A DNA stretch of 64,000 nucleotides from Pseudoips prasinana (lineage: Eukaryota; Arthropoda; Insecta; Lepidoptera; Nolidae): positions 25,354,001 through 25,418,000 of the forward strand of contig OX621242.1 of NCBI GenBank assembly GCA_951640165.1, read 5' to 3'. Within the stretch, counting starts at the first letter, position 1, and every line of letters begins with the position of its first letter. Made by a program: the position numbers and the translations under genes. Positions 23,053 through 34,850 of this stretch are shown here, in pieces. The notes below the pieces were generated by a model. The model did no database searches. It was given only the letters and a program-made list of their open reading frames with translations, and had not been told where the DNA came from.

Positions 23053-23451
23053 GTCAATTATTTGTACGTTGCATTTGAAATACATATTTCATAGTAAGCC
23101 GATAAGAGATCGTGATACATAAACTCTTCGCGACTGGTACTCTTAGTGATTGCATTGTGATCTTGTTAAATATTACTATTGATTTTACAAGATATTGGCA
23201 CTAATTAATTATCTGTATAATTCTCTTCCTAAATATTACAAGGTTATAACAACAAGTTCTACCAACACAAAAACATGTGTGATAACCTAACCGAGTGATG
23301 TAATGTTTGCGATGCAATCGATTACTGGAGACACACAAAGACACGCAACATTTTAATATTATGCTTCTTAGGGATCAAGATCTTTATCTAAATAAACTCT
23401 AATGAAGCATTTTCGTGTTTCAAATATAAAATAATATTATTCGACTGACCT

Positions 23452-23690
23452 GTTGGTCTAGCGGTTAGTGTGACTGACTGCTAAGCCAGAGGTTGTGGGC
23501 TCCATTCCCACGACCACGATTGATGAGCACGTTTATTTGTTCTTTGTCGGAGTCTATAAAATGTATGTATTCAGAATATAAGAATGTTTATCAGTGGTCT
23601 GGTGGCCGTAGTAGGCTCTGCCTAGTTTGGGAACAGATGGCAGTATGTTAGCTGTCCCGAGATATTTCTTTATGAATATTATTCCTTAAG
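23452..23690 (+). mobile_element. tRNA-derived SINE
   Basis: Box A-like ttggtctagcggttagtgtg and a box B-like region near 23492 (gtgggctccattccc), then a body ending aggctctgcctagtttggga...tgtcccgagatatttcttta. The same 3' body recurs without the head at 31186-31255, which supports a SINE family. Confidence 0.75.
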
Positions 23691-24438
23691 TTAAGGTTAA
23701 GAGGGGTAGGGCACAGCGTTCATTCGCTCAAAGAGCAGCCCGACTGGGGAAGTACCTCCACCTTACAGAAGACATTCTTAAATAATAACATTAATAACTT
23801 TAATGTTGTGTTTCTGCGTGTGAGTAAGGTCGCCACAGCTCATTGGGGGCATTTTTGTTAAACAAGCCCGAGCAATTCAATAAAGCATAAACTGACAATT
23901 AATTTTCACTTTTAAAACAGCAACTACAACATTTACTCACAGAATTTTGGTAATTTTTAAATGTTGTGTAATTGGACCTCAGATTTAACAGTGTTATACG
24001 AAAATGATATTATTAATTTGTTATTAGTCTGCTTCTGTACCTATGAAATAAAATAAATATAAAATAAAATAAACATAAAATTAAAGCGTGTTAAATTATG
24101 TATATAGCAATAGATTCTTATTAGATATCACAATAAAACACCTGTTATAAAAGTTTTCTTAAAATATGTAGATTACCGTATTAATTTACAAAGAGTTGAA
24201 ACTAGTCCTAAATCCTACAAAAACCTATGTAAGAAGACATGATGCTTATCTGCATAATAATTGGTATTATATATTTCACATAATCCTTAAATGTATGAGT
24301 AGACGCCGCCAAAACAATAACATTGTCCGTATAATTTAGCGCGCGAAGACGCAGACTAATGGCATGACTACACCTCACTGAATACACTTGGACTACAAAA
24401 CTAGCCCTTACTGTCTACGAAATAAAACCCTGTCAAAA

Positions 24439-24711
24439 TCATGGCGGATCTAGCTTTGAATGTACATACGGAACATAGTCATTCAACCACTCCACAGTCC
24501 ACAGCCTGTTAGTAAACAGCCCGCCCACTCTACTTTTAGTACTCGATGTTCTGCTATTGACATTTCTCATGAAGGTTGCGTTGAGTCGTGATTTTGCGTA
24601 ACTTGCCTCAGCACGCTTGTCTCGACCGACACTGCCTTTTTTATAACTAGTTGCTTCACAATTCGCGTTGGTGTAACACCTAATGTTGCTCGTTGCTCCA
24701 CTGGACTCCAT
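24439..24711 (-). CDS. Unrecognised 90-codon ORF
   Basis: MESSGATSNIRC...HSKLDPP on the - strand. Basic and Ser/Arg-rich, no signal peptide, membrane segment or domain that I recognise. Its base composition is less AT-rich than its surroundings. It lies inside a cindr intron on the opposite strand with no visible promoter. It could be a nested short gene, an exon, or a transposon remnant; the last is most likely. Confidence 0.25.
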   Translation of the reverse strand: MESSGATSNIRCYTNANCEATSYKKGSVGRDKRAEASYAKSRLNATFMRNVNSRTSSTKSRVGGLFTNRLWTVEWLNDYVPYVHSKLDPP

Positions 24712-25593
24712 CGATATTGTGATTTTCTAAAATGGTTTTTGAAAGTGAGTCAATGTTCTTAAAAGTTGTTCTACATTTGTGAATATTTCTAGGGTATTGT
24801 GTCTATTAATTTGGTGACTTTTAAACATACCGGAAGTCGAGTTGATATCAAATCAAAATAATGTGTGTGACAATAATCTCATTTTAATGAATGACATTCG
24901 CGTTTCGGTATCGGTATTAAGAAATCAGTCGTGTTAAAAATCTGGTTCATATTTGTGAAATAAAATGTTTTTGCAACTATTAATTTAAAAAAAAAGTTCG
25001 TCACGAAATGAAGGGAATCAATAAAAGTGCATTTAACTGGAATATCCTAAAAACAAGTAATTTCTTTCATACTTTATATGATTTCAAAGTATATATATAT
25101 CATGTATATAGGCATAATATGGTATAGTTTATGTAATAGAAATATTTAGTTATGAGAGTCTGTCCCTGTAGTACTTAACTTCACACTTAACCCTTTATAA
25201 AGTACTAGGTACATATGTTTCTAATTTATTGGTTTTGAACTTTATTACAAACCCACAGCGTTCAAAATAGGGTAGCAACTATATATATTCCCACTGCCTA
25301 GTAAGGGTTAAGGAGTGAAATCACCATCTTGGGATCAGCGCAATGTCATCTTCCATCAATATCTTTTGATACCTTCGATCATTGACGCCTTTCCTTGCTA
25401 TATCCTCTTTCAATTTTTGGACAATCCGTTCATTGTGCCTTGACCTCCCTCTACTAAATAGTCTCGTGACGTGAGTAGCTGCCAAACCAATAAAATTTAT
25501 GAATAATATCTTCAAGTGACAAATTAATCGAAAAATATAGAAAATTGTTAATCTACTAATATATACTATATACTAACCGATATCATAAGTATA

Positions 25594-25771
25594 ATCACAC
25601 TAATATTATAAAGGCGAAAGTTTGTGAGTGTGTATGTTTGTTACTTCTTCACGCTAAAACTACCGAACGGTTTTTGATGAAACTTTGTAGTAATATAACT
25701 TATATATCCGGATAACACATAGGCTATAATATATAACCATTAATGTGGGTAAACCCGCGAGGCACAGCTAG
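25594..25771 (+). mobile_element. Short Helitron-like element with CTAG end
   Basis: Starts TCACACTAATATTATAAAGG after A. Ends tgggtaaacccgcgaggcacagctag at 25771 followed by T. Body phrase: actaccgaacggttttt. A family related to 27097-27288. Confidence 0.6.
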
Positions 25772-25787
25772 TTATTTTTTATATTTT

Positions 25788-25833
25788 TGAGACTGTCCGT
25801 GCAAATATGGGCATATTTGCACGGACAGTCTCA
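25788..25833. repeat. Perfect 22-bp-arm palindrome
   Basis: tgagactgtccgtgcaaata with its exact complement around a 2-base centre (25810-25811), just after a Helitron-like end. Confidence 0.92.
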
Positions 25834-26385
25834 ACGTTCAGTTTTACATACTGAGACTTACGTGCATGGGTACACCTAATAATATTAAACATTTTAATTT
25901 TTTATTCTAAAATAGCCTAACTGTTGTTATGATATATAACTACTAAACGGTGTTCTGACTGCAAAAGGGACTTATATGATTGAATTTCCATATTAGCCGT
26001 CCCAAGCTTTGGCCACTTTAACTCTGACGACAGCCTCAATTATAAGTTTAGTAATTTGATGAATTGCAATTAAACTACAAGGTTCTACCAATATGTCAAA
26101 GTTTAATTGCCGATGTAGATAAACACCGGCCAATTGCATGTCGTGCTCCTGCTCTGAGGGTTCCGTATAAATGTGTTGGTCCCATACATGCTCGCCTGTT
26201 TAGGGTACTTCTGACCTGGCCTTTCTTGATAGCATTTCCGTCATGGTTAGATAATGTATGAAGAGGTCTTCCCCTGTTGTTGTGATGTAACTACAAATTT
26301 ACTATTATCGGATTTTCGCTATACTTATGTTTTGTTACAAATTTCATGATACTAGGACAACTAAAAGAGTTTTGAGTCCCTTACT

Positions 26386-27057
26386 CATAATGAAAGATAG
26401 TAACGGGTAACTCACGTAATTAATTTTATGTTGGATTTGGCCAACGTTTCAACTTCTCCTGGAAGTCGTTCGTGGGCGTTCGGGTGGGAAAGTTTATGGG
26501 TATCGGCGTATCATCGCTGCCAGCGTCTTCTGGTTTGGGAACACTCAAAGCTGTGTGGTATGAGCTGATGGTTTCGGTGTTTAGGGTGAGACTGTCGCCA
26601 ACGTAGGGTCTTTTAGGTAGTACCAATTTCCAGGTAGCAGGAATGGGCCAGCCGCTATCACGGTTGAAGTTTGGGCGTCTGCTTATTTCTATGGCCTCAC
26701 GAACCTTACGTGGGACATAATATGCTTTCTCTTTGACTAAAACTTTTGTTTTGTCAAAGCGCATGTAGTGCAAAACGCCCCCATCTTTTTTATTGCTGAT
26801 CCGTTCCGGTCACATTTCTTCACACTTCTGACGTGTTCAGCAAGTCTGGTAGCTACGTTGCGTCCCGTTTCGCCCACACAACTCTTACCGCAATCACAAG
26901 GAACCATGTAAACCCCGGGAGCATTTAGGGGGTCCGAGTATTTAGGGGAGCGCGCATCCACTGTCGTAGTCGGGTAAGTGGCCAGAATATCGTCTTGGAA
27001 ATTTTGAATTGGAAATAAATTAATTACGTGAGTTACCCGTTACTATCTTTCATTATG
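26386..27057 (-). mobile_element. Penelope-like element, 5'-truncated, with inverted terminal repeats
   Basis: Exact 40-bp inverted repeats (26386-26425 and 27018-27057; core gatagtaacgggtaactcac) enclose the remains of a GIY-YIG endonuclease domain. Penelope-like retroelements are known for terminal repeats that may be direct or inverted, and for a C-terminal GIY-YIG domain after the reverse transcriptase. The reverse transcriptase itself is missing, so this is a short 5'-truncated insertion. Confidence 0.75.
26426..26961 (-). pseudogene. GIY-YIG endonuclease domain of a Penelope-like element, frameshifted
   Basis: Upstream frame (26737-26961): GVYMVPCDCGKSCVGETGR...RLAEH matches the GVY...xIG core, the Cys-x-Cys zinc ligands and the catalytic Arg region of PLE endonucleases. 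Downstream frame (26426-26773): HYMRFDKTKVL...KVREAIEISRRPNFNRDSG is the conserved C-terminal continuation. A frameshift near 26765-26790 separates them. The coding sense continues upstream to about 27000. Broken. Confidence 0.8.
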
Positions 27058-27096
27058 TTAGCACCGCACGTCAGTTTAGAGTTAGGCCAGAGTCAT

Positions 27097-27288
27097 TCTA
27101 CTAATATTATAAATGCGAAAGTTTGTAAGTATGGAATAGTATGGATATATAGATGTATGGATTTTTGTTACTCTTTCACGCAAAAATTACTCAACGGATT
27201 TAGATAAAACTTTGTAGTAATTTAGCTTATATTTATAAGGCTACAATTTATAAAGTTTAACGCGGGTAAAACCGCGGGGCATAGCTCG
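27097..27288 (+). mobile_element. Short Helitron-like element
   Basis: Starts TCTACTAATATTATAAATGC. Ends with the cgcgggtaaaaccgcgg hairpin; the terminus is mutated to CTCG. Lies 40 bp from the Penelope-like fragment. Confidence 0.55.
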
Positions 27289-27476
27289 CATGATATTAAT
27301 TTAAAATTGATACCTTCACGCTTCCCTGCAAAAAGGGCAATATCCTTTTCGCAGAGAAGTGTAAAAGCAGACATTATAGGGTTGATTTTTTCTTTTGAGG
27401 CCCGGAGCCCTAAAAACGGCGGTTTTGATTTTTACCTATAGCTATCACCTAACAATACTGTTGTTTCATTTTTCAG

Positions 27477-27606
27477 TTTCATCAGAAATAGAAGAAAAGA
27501 AGCCGGACCGGCCGCCTGCTAAAACAACAAACCCTATTTACCCTATACTTAACAAGTACTCCGAGAAAACCGCATCTGTAAAGGAACTGACCACTTCTAA
27601 AATAAG
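27477..27606 (+). CDS. cindr: cindr exon: linker after SH3-C
   Basis: Acceptor tttcag at 27471-27476; donor gtacgt at 27607. Enters in phase 1 and ends with two bases of a codon. It encodes about 43 polar residues including EEKKPDRPPAKTTNP, a Lys/Pro segment of the kind that binds SH3 domains in this family. No folded domain. Confidence 0.82.
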
Positions 27607-27769
27607 GTACGTGTACTATTAAGCTATTTATCTTTTGTTAACTTATGTGTTCCTTATCTCGCTACAGATAGCTGCCTACTTTTCTAGGGTGGCCTTGAAT
27701 TAAAATGTTTACCTGTGCGCGATTAGTGCAACTAAATCGCTATACGTCATCGGTGACGCTTTATTTCTT

Positions 27770-27885
27770 CATTCATATATTCGGCAACCCGTCTACCAAG
27801 TGTGGCAATTATGGCATATCACCCTCGTAATTCTTTCGGGTAGGCCTTTCTATAAAAATGGACGTCTTTTTAGCCGACATGCATA
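27770..27885 (+). pseudogene. RTE-type LINE tail relic
   Basis: ggcaacccgtctaccaagtgtggc...gtaggcctttc...gacgtctttttagccgacatg recalls the RTE 3' end seen at 31575-31720. Heavily degraded. Confidence 0.45.
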
Positions 27886-28194
27886 TTATATAATTTATTT
27901 ACTTTAAGCATTGCAAACAAAGTACAGGGGCTCTACCGGCTAAGTCGCGGAACATCGTTTTCGTGAATGGCGTTCGAATAAGTAAAGATTAAAAATGACT
28001 TAATCAATCGTTACCGCTATATAATTTTGTCTGGAAAGGTGAAAAAAAATTATTATATCTTTACAATATCTAGACGACATGTTTAGTAAATAAGTATATA
28101 TTTTTATTTTTACATACAACGTCCGCACTAGTGAAATTAATGTGTTTCTGGCGGACTACTTTACAGACATTCTATTTACGTTTACAACGCACAG

Positions 28195-28262
28195 AACACC
28201 TATATGTGGTCGGTAATCGAACCCGAAATACGAGGAACGACCAACTTATCCACAGCGCCACA
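28195..28262 (-). mobile_element. tRNA-derived SINE head
   Basis: - strand: ttgtggcgctgtggataag (box A-like) and cgggttcgattaccga (box B). Confidence 0.6.
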
Positions 28263-28344
28263 AGTAGTCAATAAATTTTTTGCCCACGTGACGTCCTCAG
28301 CGCTACGACATGTCCCTCTTTGAACGAGGTTTAAACAGAGTATT

Positions 28345-28492
28345 CATCTCACGGTAGGCAGCGGTTTGCTAGGCCCCTGGCATTGCGAATGTCCATAAGT
28401 AGTAGTTACTACTTACCATCAGGTGGGCCGTTACCACGACAGCCTCGAAACGCATAAAAAAAATCGAAAAAAAAAAGAAAATGTATTAATTA
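28345..28492 (+). mobile_element. Short retroelement end with A-rich tail
   Basis: tctcacggtaggcagcgg...cctggcattgc...ttaccatcaggtgggccgt followed by an A-rich tail (aaaaaaaatcgaaaaaaaaaagaaa). This phrase order is a familiar lepidopteran SINE/LINE 3' end. Confidence 0.65.
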
Positions 28493-28499
28493 TTATTGA

Positions 28500-31130
28500 A
28501 AGTGGGCTTTCTCCTGTTAACTTATTTTCTATTCTTCGCCCATCTTTCTCAACGATATTAGAATAATAGATCTCCTCTTGTGTATGGAGCATCCACCATT
28601 CCACCCTATCTTCAGTAACCGCTTTGACTTCTTGTTACGATCCTAATTCCACTTTCGCGTTGATTTGATCTAAGCATGTTATTCTTATTTCTCATCCTAT
28701 GTGGGATTAGAAAGTGATGAGGTACTTATACTATTTATAGGGTAACTGGTAATTAGTGACCGATACTGAAATATTTGAATTGTGTTTAAGATATATGTAC
28801 TCGAAACTTTATTGCTTTCTATAAGTAAAAGTAAAATATTCTATACTGTACACCATAGTCTCACTTAAAATTGAGGCACATCTATTAGGTATAATGGGAC
28901 GTCATATCGCTACTGCAAATTCTTGTAGACAACGTAGGAAGTGGATATGCGAAGGAAGAGGGAAATTGGGTAGATAGGTGTAACAACACGATGCGCCTTT
29001 AAGAGAGAAATAAACCAGAAAAATGATAAGAGTGAATTTTGACGATGCGCGCGCACACCGACACCAAAAAATTTAACAGCATGAAGTTAGTTCTAGGTGG
29101 TATGAAAATTGATAACTATGTACTATAAGTTGTAGGTATATTAAGAAGTATAACTTCTAACGCGTGTACATAAGTACACACAAGTTTTTTTTTATTTATT
29201 TGTTATTATTTAAAAACAGTTTTGTTTAGTTGTTCGCAATGAAAAGCGTAAATAAAATCTGAAATGAGGGAAATCATAAATTTAATCGTCCGGATGGTCT
29301 CGAACCAGAACTCCACTAACCCGGGGTAGGCTCTGTGTGGTATGGTTCGTCGGACGCCAAATTTACCGTCTCATTTTAGAGATTAAGTCAATATTCTTAG
29401 CTTATAAAATAATTCAAAATACAGATATAGATGTTATGTTACTTACTATAGTTTCAGTTAAGGACTCTTTCGGGTATAGCAACATGGAGGGATTTAATAG
29501 GATATAAATATTTATAGGAAGAAAGCTTACTTCGATACAAATTTCAAGTTACCTAGTAGTTATATTTATTCTTTGAAATGACTTAGGAAGATTTTTTTAA
29601 TTCAATGTTTTTTAAGGACGTTGTTAAGAATGTTGTTATCTTTATGCAACGTGTCTTTTCCCGGTATAATTTAGGGAAATTCAGGCTACAAGTAGGTATA
29701 CACAGTTTGACTTAGGTTATCAGTGACCGTCCTTGTAATTTCTGGTTCAGAACCGTAATTAGATACCGGTAAACACAATAGCAAAATTTGTCCAGTTCGT
29801 AAAATTTGTATCGCGAACTACGCTAAAACGTTTTTCAGCCCTTTCTTGGAGGATGGGCACTAATAATCTAAAAAATCTATTGTATCTATAAAAGAATCAA
29901 ACCAATATCAGTTCCTTCAATATAAGTGTCACTTATTTCTTACACCCGATACCCAAACATGAATAGCAAAAAAACAAATCATACGATATCACAAACATTA
30001 AGATACAAGGACAAAACAAAAAGTAGTATAAACACCTACTAATAAGTCTTGACTTCTTGAGTCATCCATGTTTGGGTCGTAAACTTATTTAGAGTGGGCC
30101 GCCGGCTAACGGTATACACAGAATATTAAAATTCTGTTAAGGAATTCATCGTAAATTTAATGAGGGGCGAGGCGTATTTACATCATCTTGTTTTTGCGAT
30201 GTTTGCAATCTAACTCCTCGGGAAATCTAATATTTACAACATGTAACAACAATAATAGAAAACTAAACGTAATTTATTTTGTATTGAACTCTGTCAACAG
30301 TTGCCATCAGTTCAGAAATTGAAGAGATCTAAACTGTCCAACATAGAATTAATTAGATAGGTGAACCGTTACAGTTCCGACTATATTAGCTCCTCGCGTC
30401 AGTTTTAATATTAATAACAATAATGAGAGTTACTTAACACATTTATACTGAGGGAGTGTATACTGCCTGTGTAAATGTAGTGGTGTCGTGTGGTGTGGTT
30501 GTAAATGAGTAAATTAACAGGCGACGTAGTCAGATTATATATTTGTACTATTAAAATCGCCCTTACTACAACGTAATAAAGAAGCAGACATTGTTGAAAT
30601 ATCCACCGAAGTGGTTTCGTCTCAGCGTAACTAGCTTGGCGGCGACCAATGAAATCAGAGATAAACATGACTGCAAGCATACTGATTGGCCGAACACTTT
30701 AGAGTGACATAAGTCTTCGTCGATATGATAGTTTAGACGGCCGGTGTATCTAATAGTAATAATACACAACTGGATCAAATGGGAGGATATCTCCACAGTG
30801 CGATTTTATATTGATTGCACGTATGGCGTAGTAGTTCAGGTATATCCGGAACCTGGAGCCTACAAGGATCTACCCCTAACAAACGTACTGAAGTATGTGT
30901 AGACTGCATTCAGGGCTCTAAGTATAGAATAAAAAGTAAAGGGGGTTAGTATTAAAGATCCTGAAGGGTCGAAGTGCTGTACGGAAGTTAAGGTATTCCT
31001 CATGGCTACCTCGGCACTTTCTTAACTGTTTTTGTGACTATTTCTGTAGTTGTTCTGATTCTCGGTGTTTTCTGTGTTCGTGGATTTTATGTCTGTAAAG
31101 TCCTCTATGATACCCAGTCGGAGTAATTTA
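28500..31130 (+). other. Intronic DNA, little recognisable
   Basis: AT-rich, with one tRNA-like relic at about 29285-29350 (- strand; cgaaccagaactccac, resembling 38565-38640). The other short ORFs show no domain or coding bias I can support. Confidence 0.6.
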
Positions 31131-31185
31131 CATATGTATAATAGAAATTTATAAGTAGTATGTTTACCAAAGGCCTGCTTGTTAT

Positions 31186-31255
31186 GGTACAGGCTCTGCC
31201 TAGTTTGAGATAATAGGCAGTGTGTAACATGTCCCATAATATTTATTTATACATA
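31186..31255 (+). mobile_element. SINE 3' body fragment
   Basis: gtacaggctctgcctagttt...gcagtgtgtaacatgtccc matches the 3' half of the SINE at 23452-23690 and ends tatttatttata. Confidence 0.65.
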
Positions 31256-31574
31256 ACATAATAGGGTTTCATTTGCCTTCTGCAGACGTAGTTTAGAAAA
31301 AAGTTAACTTAAACTCCATACTGACCTTATTGGTAGTACAGCTTTGAAGCCCTGGAACAGACAAAGTATTAAGTTCTAATGGAGGGATAGTATCTTCAAC
31401 AGTTAAACAACTAACAGAGGACATTACAATAGGATGACGCATTGCGTGTGTTGTAGGACTTGTCATAGAACGGCACAACTAGTAGAATATCGGATTACTA
31501 ATTATGCGAAAATTAGTATTCATTGTATAAATGGCCTACATATTTTTGTTTTTTTCTAGGCTAATATGCTGTTA

Positions 31575-31720
31575 TATAATTTATCGCCAACCCGTCTGTC
31601 AAGCGTGGCGATAATGCCATATCCGTCCAAGTGATGGTCATAACTCGATTGTGGAAATCTTTTGGGGAGGCCATTGTCCAACAGTGGACGTCATTTAGCT
31701 GACATGATGAAGATGATTAA
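31575..31720 (+). pseudogene. RTE-type LINE 3' tail fragment
   Basis: cgattgtggaaatcttttgg...gaggccattgtccaacagtggacgtc...gatgaagatgatta encodes a degenerate W..LG.A.VQQWTS tail with the gat-repeat end. Confidence 0.6.
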
Positions 31721-32971
31721 TATAAATGTTATTCAGGGTAGGAATTCCTTTAGCATATTATATGGTACAACACTATTTATGTTACGTGTTGTATATACCT
31801 GTCAATCAACATAGGCCTGATTAGTAATATAAATATATAAAGTAGATAGATTTTATTCAAATTTTGATTAGATTTGTGATAAGATATGCATAATTAACTG
31901 GTTTGCATTCTGTGATAAATTATAAAAAAAAATGTAAAAGTAAGAGATAGTAGTTTTTTTTCTACAAAAATAGAAACCGTCGAATAAAAAATAGTAACGG
32001 TGTACTGAGATTAAAATTTCAGCCAGATTCTTGGTAGAAAGTACAGTAGTATGAATCAAAAAAGGACTTTTGTACTGCGATCCTACAAAAATATCCCGTA
32101 TTTTGGTGTTGTTTCTCACTTATATTTACAATTGCCATCTGCACATTCCAAAATATGATCGCCGTATCATAATTTAGTGTTTGGATGAGTTAGATAGCAA
32201 TGAGAAAGAGTCCTAATCTAATTTTCTAAATTTACATGAGGACTGATTAACTGATACTGAATAAATTAGAATAGTAATGTTCATATACATTACATTCAGA
32301 CACAGAATAAATATTCGTGCTCATCATACAGAGAATTGTCCTGGGAAGCCGTCGAACCCAAGACCCCTGTTGGTAGTCATGTTCAATAACAGTCAGTACT
32401 TTATTAAGTGTATGAGGATGATAGGAATAAATAGTCCTTATGAGCGTAGATGTATTTATGAGTTAGATAAAATACCAGATAAAATACCACCGCCATCACG
32501 GAAAAGAGAGAAAAAACATGGCTAATGCGGTTCCATTATTAAGCGCCTCCGCCTTTTGAAACGCACTCATCTCTTGACTAGTTAAGCCACGCCTGAGGCC
32601 AATTCAGCAGCTTTGACAATAACTGTCTACACGATGAAATAAATAAAAAGTCAAGAGAATAGCAAATTTAATATAGTATAATATTTAAGAACATTTCTAT
32701 ATGGATAGAGTTATAGTTAAGAACTTTTTACGTCAAATTTGAGATTTGTTGTGAACAGACAAGTTCTTGAAAGCGTTCTTATAGCAGCCACAAGATAGTT
32801 CCTTAACCGTTAATAAGGCAGTAGCTATATTTTTTATTGAGTCGTTCTTAACTCTTAATACAAGCCGATGGAGTTCAAACTATGGTGGTAAATATGTTCC
32901 CACTTATTAAGGGTTTATGTCTGGAGTTTGGTTCGTCCACAAGACGTTGTTCTTCGACTATATTAGTAACT

Positions 32972-33030
32972 AACTAGGTTTAGTTTGACCTTGATTGATT
33001 TAAATCAGTCAAGGTCACACTAAACCTAGT
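32972..33030. repeat. Near-perfect palindrome 80 bp before an exon
   Basis: ctaggtttagtttgacctt pairs with aaggtcacactaaacctag around a tttaaa centre. It lies upstream of the acceptor at 33113. Confidence 0.85.
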
Positions 33031-33113
33031 CGTACAGATATTGCTTAGTGAGATAGAATTGTCTTTACATAAATAGGGTCGAATTATAATATAGTATAAT
33101 TGTTTTTTTTCAG

Positions 33114-33237
33114 TGTACACAAAGAGAATACGACAAGTAAAGAGACGAGCACACAAAGTACAGTCACGCACACAAATAAGAGCGAGTCAGAGAAGCTAAT
33201 ACACAATGAGACTGTCAATGATGGAACATTGGAACAA
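33114..33237 (+). CDS. cindr: cindr exon: Ser/Thr-rich linker
   Basis: Acceptor ttttttttcag; donor gtgagt. Takes one base to complete a Ser codon and ends in phase 0. It encodes about 41 polar residues (KENTTSKETSTQSTVTHTNK...NETVNDGTLEQ) with no domain. Placement rests on phase agreement at both sides and strong splice sites rather than on conserved sequence, so it could be an alternative exon. Confidence 0.75.
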
Positions 33238-33267
33238 GTGAGTCAATATTTTAACACCATGGAACTC

Positions 33268-33490
33268 CTATAGTATAGGAGTCTTTTTTTTATGCAAAAT
33301 GTGTTTGCGCTTGACCACGATCTCACCTGATGGTAAGTGAAGATGTGGTCGAAGGTGGACCGCGCGTACCCATAAGATGCCTGTTCACTCTAACCTTGAA
33401 TAAACCCATGTTATGTGAGTCTGGAAACACGTCGTTTGGGAGGTTGTTCCACAGCTTAGCCGTGCGTATGATGAAAGAGGAAGCAAAACG
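33268..33490 (-). mobile_element. Short retroelement 3' end with A-rich tail
   Basis: - strand: ...ttaccatcaggtgagatcg...caagcgcaaacacattttgc followed by an A-rich stretch (ataaaaaaaagactcc). The ttaccatcaggtg phrase is shared with 28345-28492. It begins 30 bp after a cindr donor site. Confidence 0.6.
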
Positions 33491-33509
33491 CTTCGTACGG
33501 CATTATTTA

Positions 33510-33822
33510 CAAGCTGTGCCCCGCGATTTTACCCGCGTTATATTTTACAAATTATATTATCACAGCTCCTCCCCCGTAGGTGACAGCGTGATATGTAGCC
33601 TATATGTTGACCCGACCTCTTAGTAATATTCATGCAAATTTTTAAGTAACTCCATGCAGTACTTTTTGAGTTTAGCCCGGACATACATACAGACAAACAG
33701 ACAAAAATTCTAAAAACTATATTTTTGGCTTCGAATGTAGATCACGCCCCAAGTATCCTTTTAAAAAAATATTCAATGTACAGTTTTGACTTTCCTACGA
33801 TTTTATTATATTTATAGATGTA
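33510..33822 (-). mobile_element. Helitron-like element, CTAG family, end mutated
   Basis: Same body as 20834-21154, including the ccgcgattttacccgcg hairpin on the + strand, but the terminal CTAG has become CTTG (- strand). Inserted directly beside the preceding retroelement fragment. Confidence 0.6.
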
Positions 33823-33905
33823 TAGATTAATTTACAACTTAATTTACATAGAATAACGCAAATATTAACTCAATTCCGTGCATCATATACATACAACTAA
33901 AAGAG

Positions 33906-34090
33906 TTTAAGACAGTCGCCTCGCCACTTCGTGTCCTGGGCTCGATTCCCGCGCAGTACAACTGTTTGTGTGACCCAAAAAAGTCTGGATGTCATTTTGT
34001 TCGTCAATTATACATATCATTATATTATGTTTGTAAAGTTCTTTGCGACACAGGGATTCATTTCCCTATTGCAGGCGTTGTATATACCTC
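33906..34090 (+). mobile_element. tRNA-derived SINE
   Basis: cgcctcgccacttcgtgtcc and gggctcgattcccgcg (box B) match the SINE at 12826-13015. The box A part is truncated. Confidence 0.65.
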
Positions 34091-34364
34091 TAAAAAATAA
34101 GCAACGGAATAATAAAAAAAAAACTTGTCAATTAGAGTGCGTGCAACTTACTCAGTAAAAATGTTAAGTATCTTGTTCCAATATTAATAATGGCTGTATC
34201 TATTACGGTTTAAATGGTACATCCGTAATTAAGATTGTATCAAGTAATTACATATTAATTGACTGTCCGTGTGGTACAGTTGGGAAAGTAGTCAGTCAGC
34301 CAGCTAGATAGAAGATCTAGGCGCCCATGTGTTTCGGATTCGTTCCCCCCACATACTTTACTTA

Positions 34365-34592
34365 TCGTATGAGCAATGGTTACTCTAGTGTCAGAGTTGT
34401 TCAAGCCGCCCAATAGGCCTCTAACATGGCTTAACGACTGTTGTCTAATGACTACAACCGGGACCGACAACTTAACGTGCCCTTCGAATTACGGGGACGC
34501 TCAGAAATTAAACCACTTTGGTTGTCACCCATCTATATGTTTTCCGCGAGCCTAATTGCTTCACCTCGCCGATCACTTACGTACCGGAGATG
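34365..34592 (-). mobile_element. 5S rRNA-derived SINE, diverged copy
   Basis: - strand: gatcggcgaggtgaagcaat...tagatgggtgacaacc keeps the 5S box A/box C layout. The same tail as at 41580-41745 follows (gcacgttaagttgtcggtc, gaggcctattgggcggcttga). Confidence 0.7.
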
Positions 34593-34714
34593 GCATCTAG
34601 CTATGAGCGACCCCCACATGAAAACGATTTATAAAACCCATATGTAGTTATTTTGGCTCTTTGTGTCCCTGAATTTCATGCCTGTGAAGTCTTCGCAATA
34701 CAAAGACTTAATGC

Positions 34715-34850
34715 CATCATCATCATCAGCCTGATATCGTCCACTGCTGGACATAGGCCTTCGAATTGGCGACTACAGTTAGGTGGTACACAGGTTACGC
34801 TGCCCGACTACCTGGTGTATCTCTTACGCCCGAAATTAATAAACGATCCG
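34715..34850 (-). repeat. RTE tail relic joined to other repeat
   Basis: atcgtccactgctggacata is the terminal RTE phrase on the - strand. The cctacccgaaattaataaacgatcc part recurs in inverted form near 35800 (gatcgtttattaatttcgggcg), so 34825-34850 and 35795-35820 are inverted copies. Confidence 0.5.

Larger units (their letters stand above)
14596..27476 (+). other. cindr intron 2 (12.9 kb)
   Basis: gtatgt to tttcag. Contains a tandem duplication, hairpins, a minisatellite, Helitron-like copies, SINEs and a Penelope-like fragment, listed separately. I see nothing identifiable in 15120-15680, 17900-19830, 21650-22520, 23700-24430 and 24720-25590. Confidence 0.75.
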
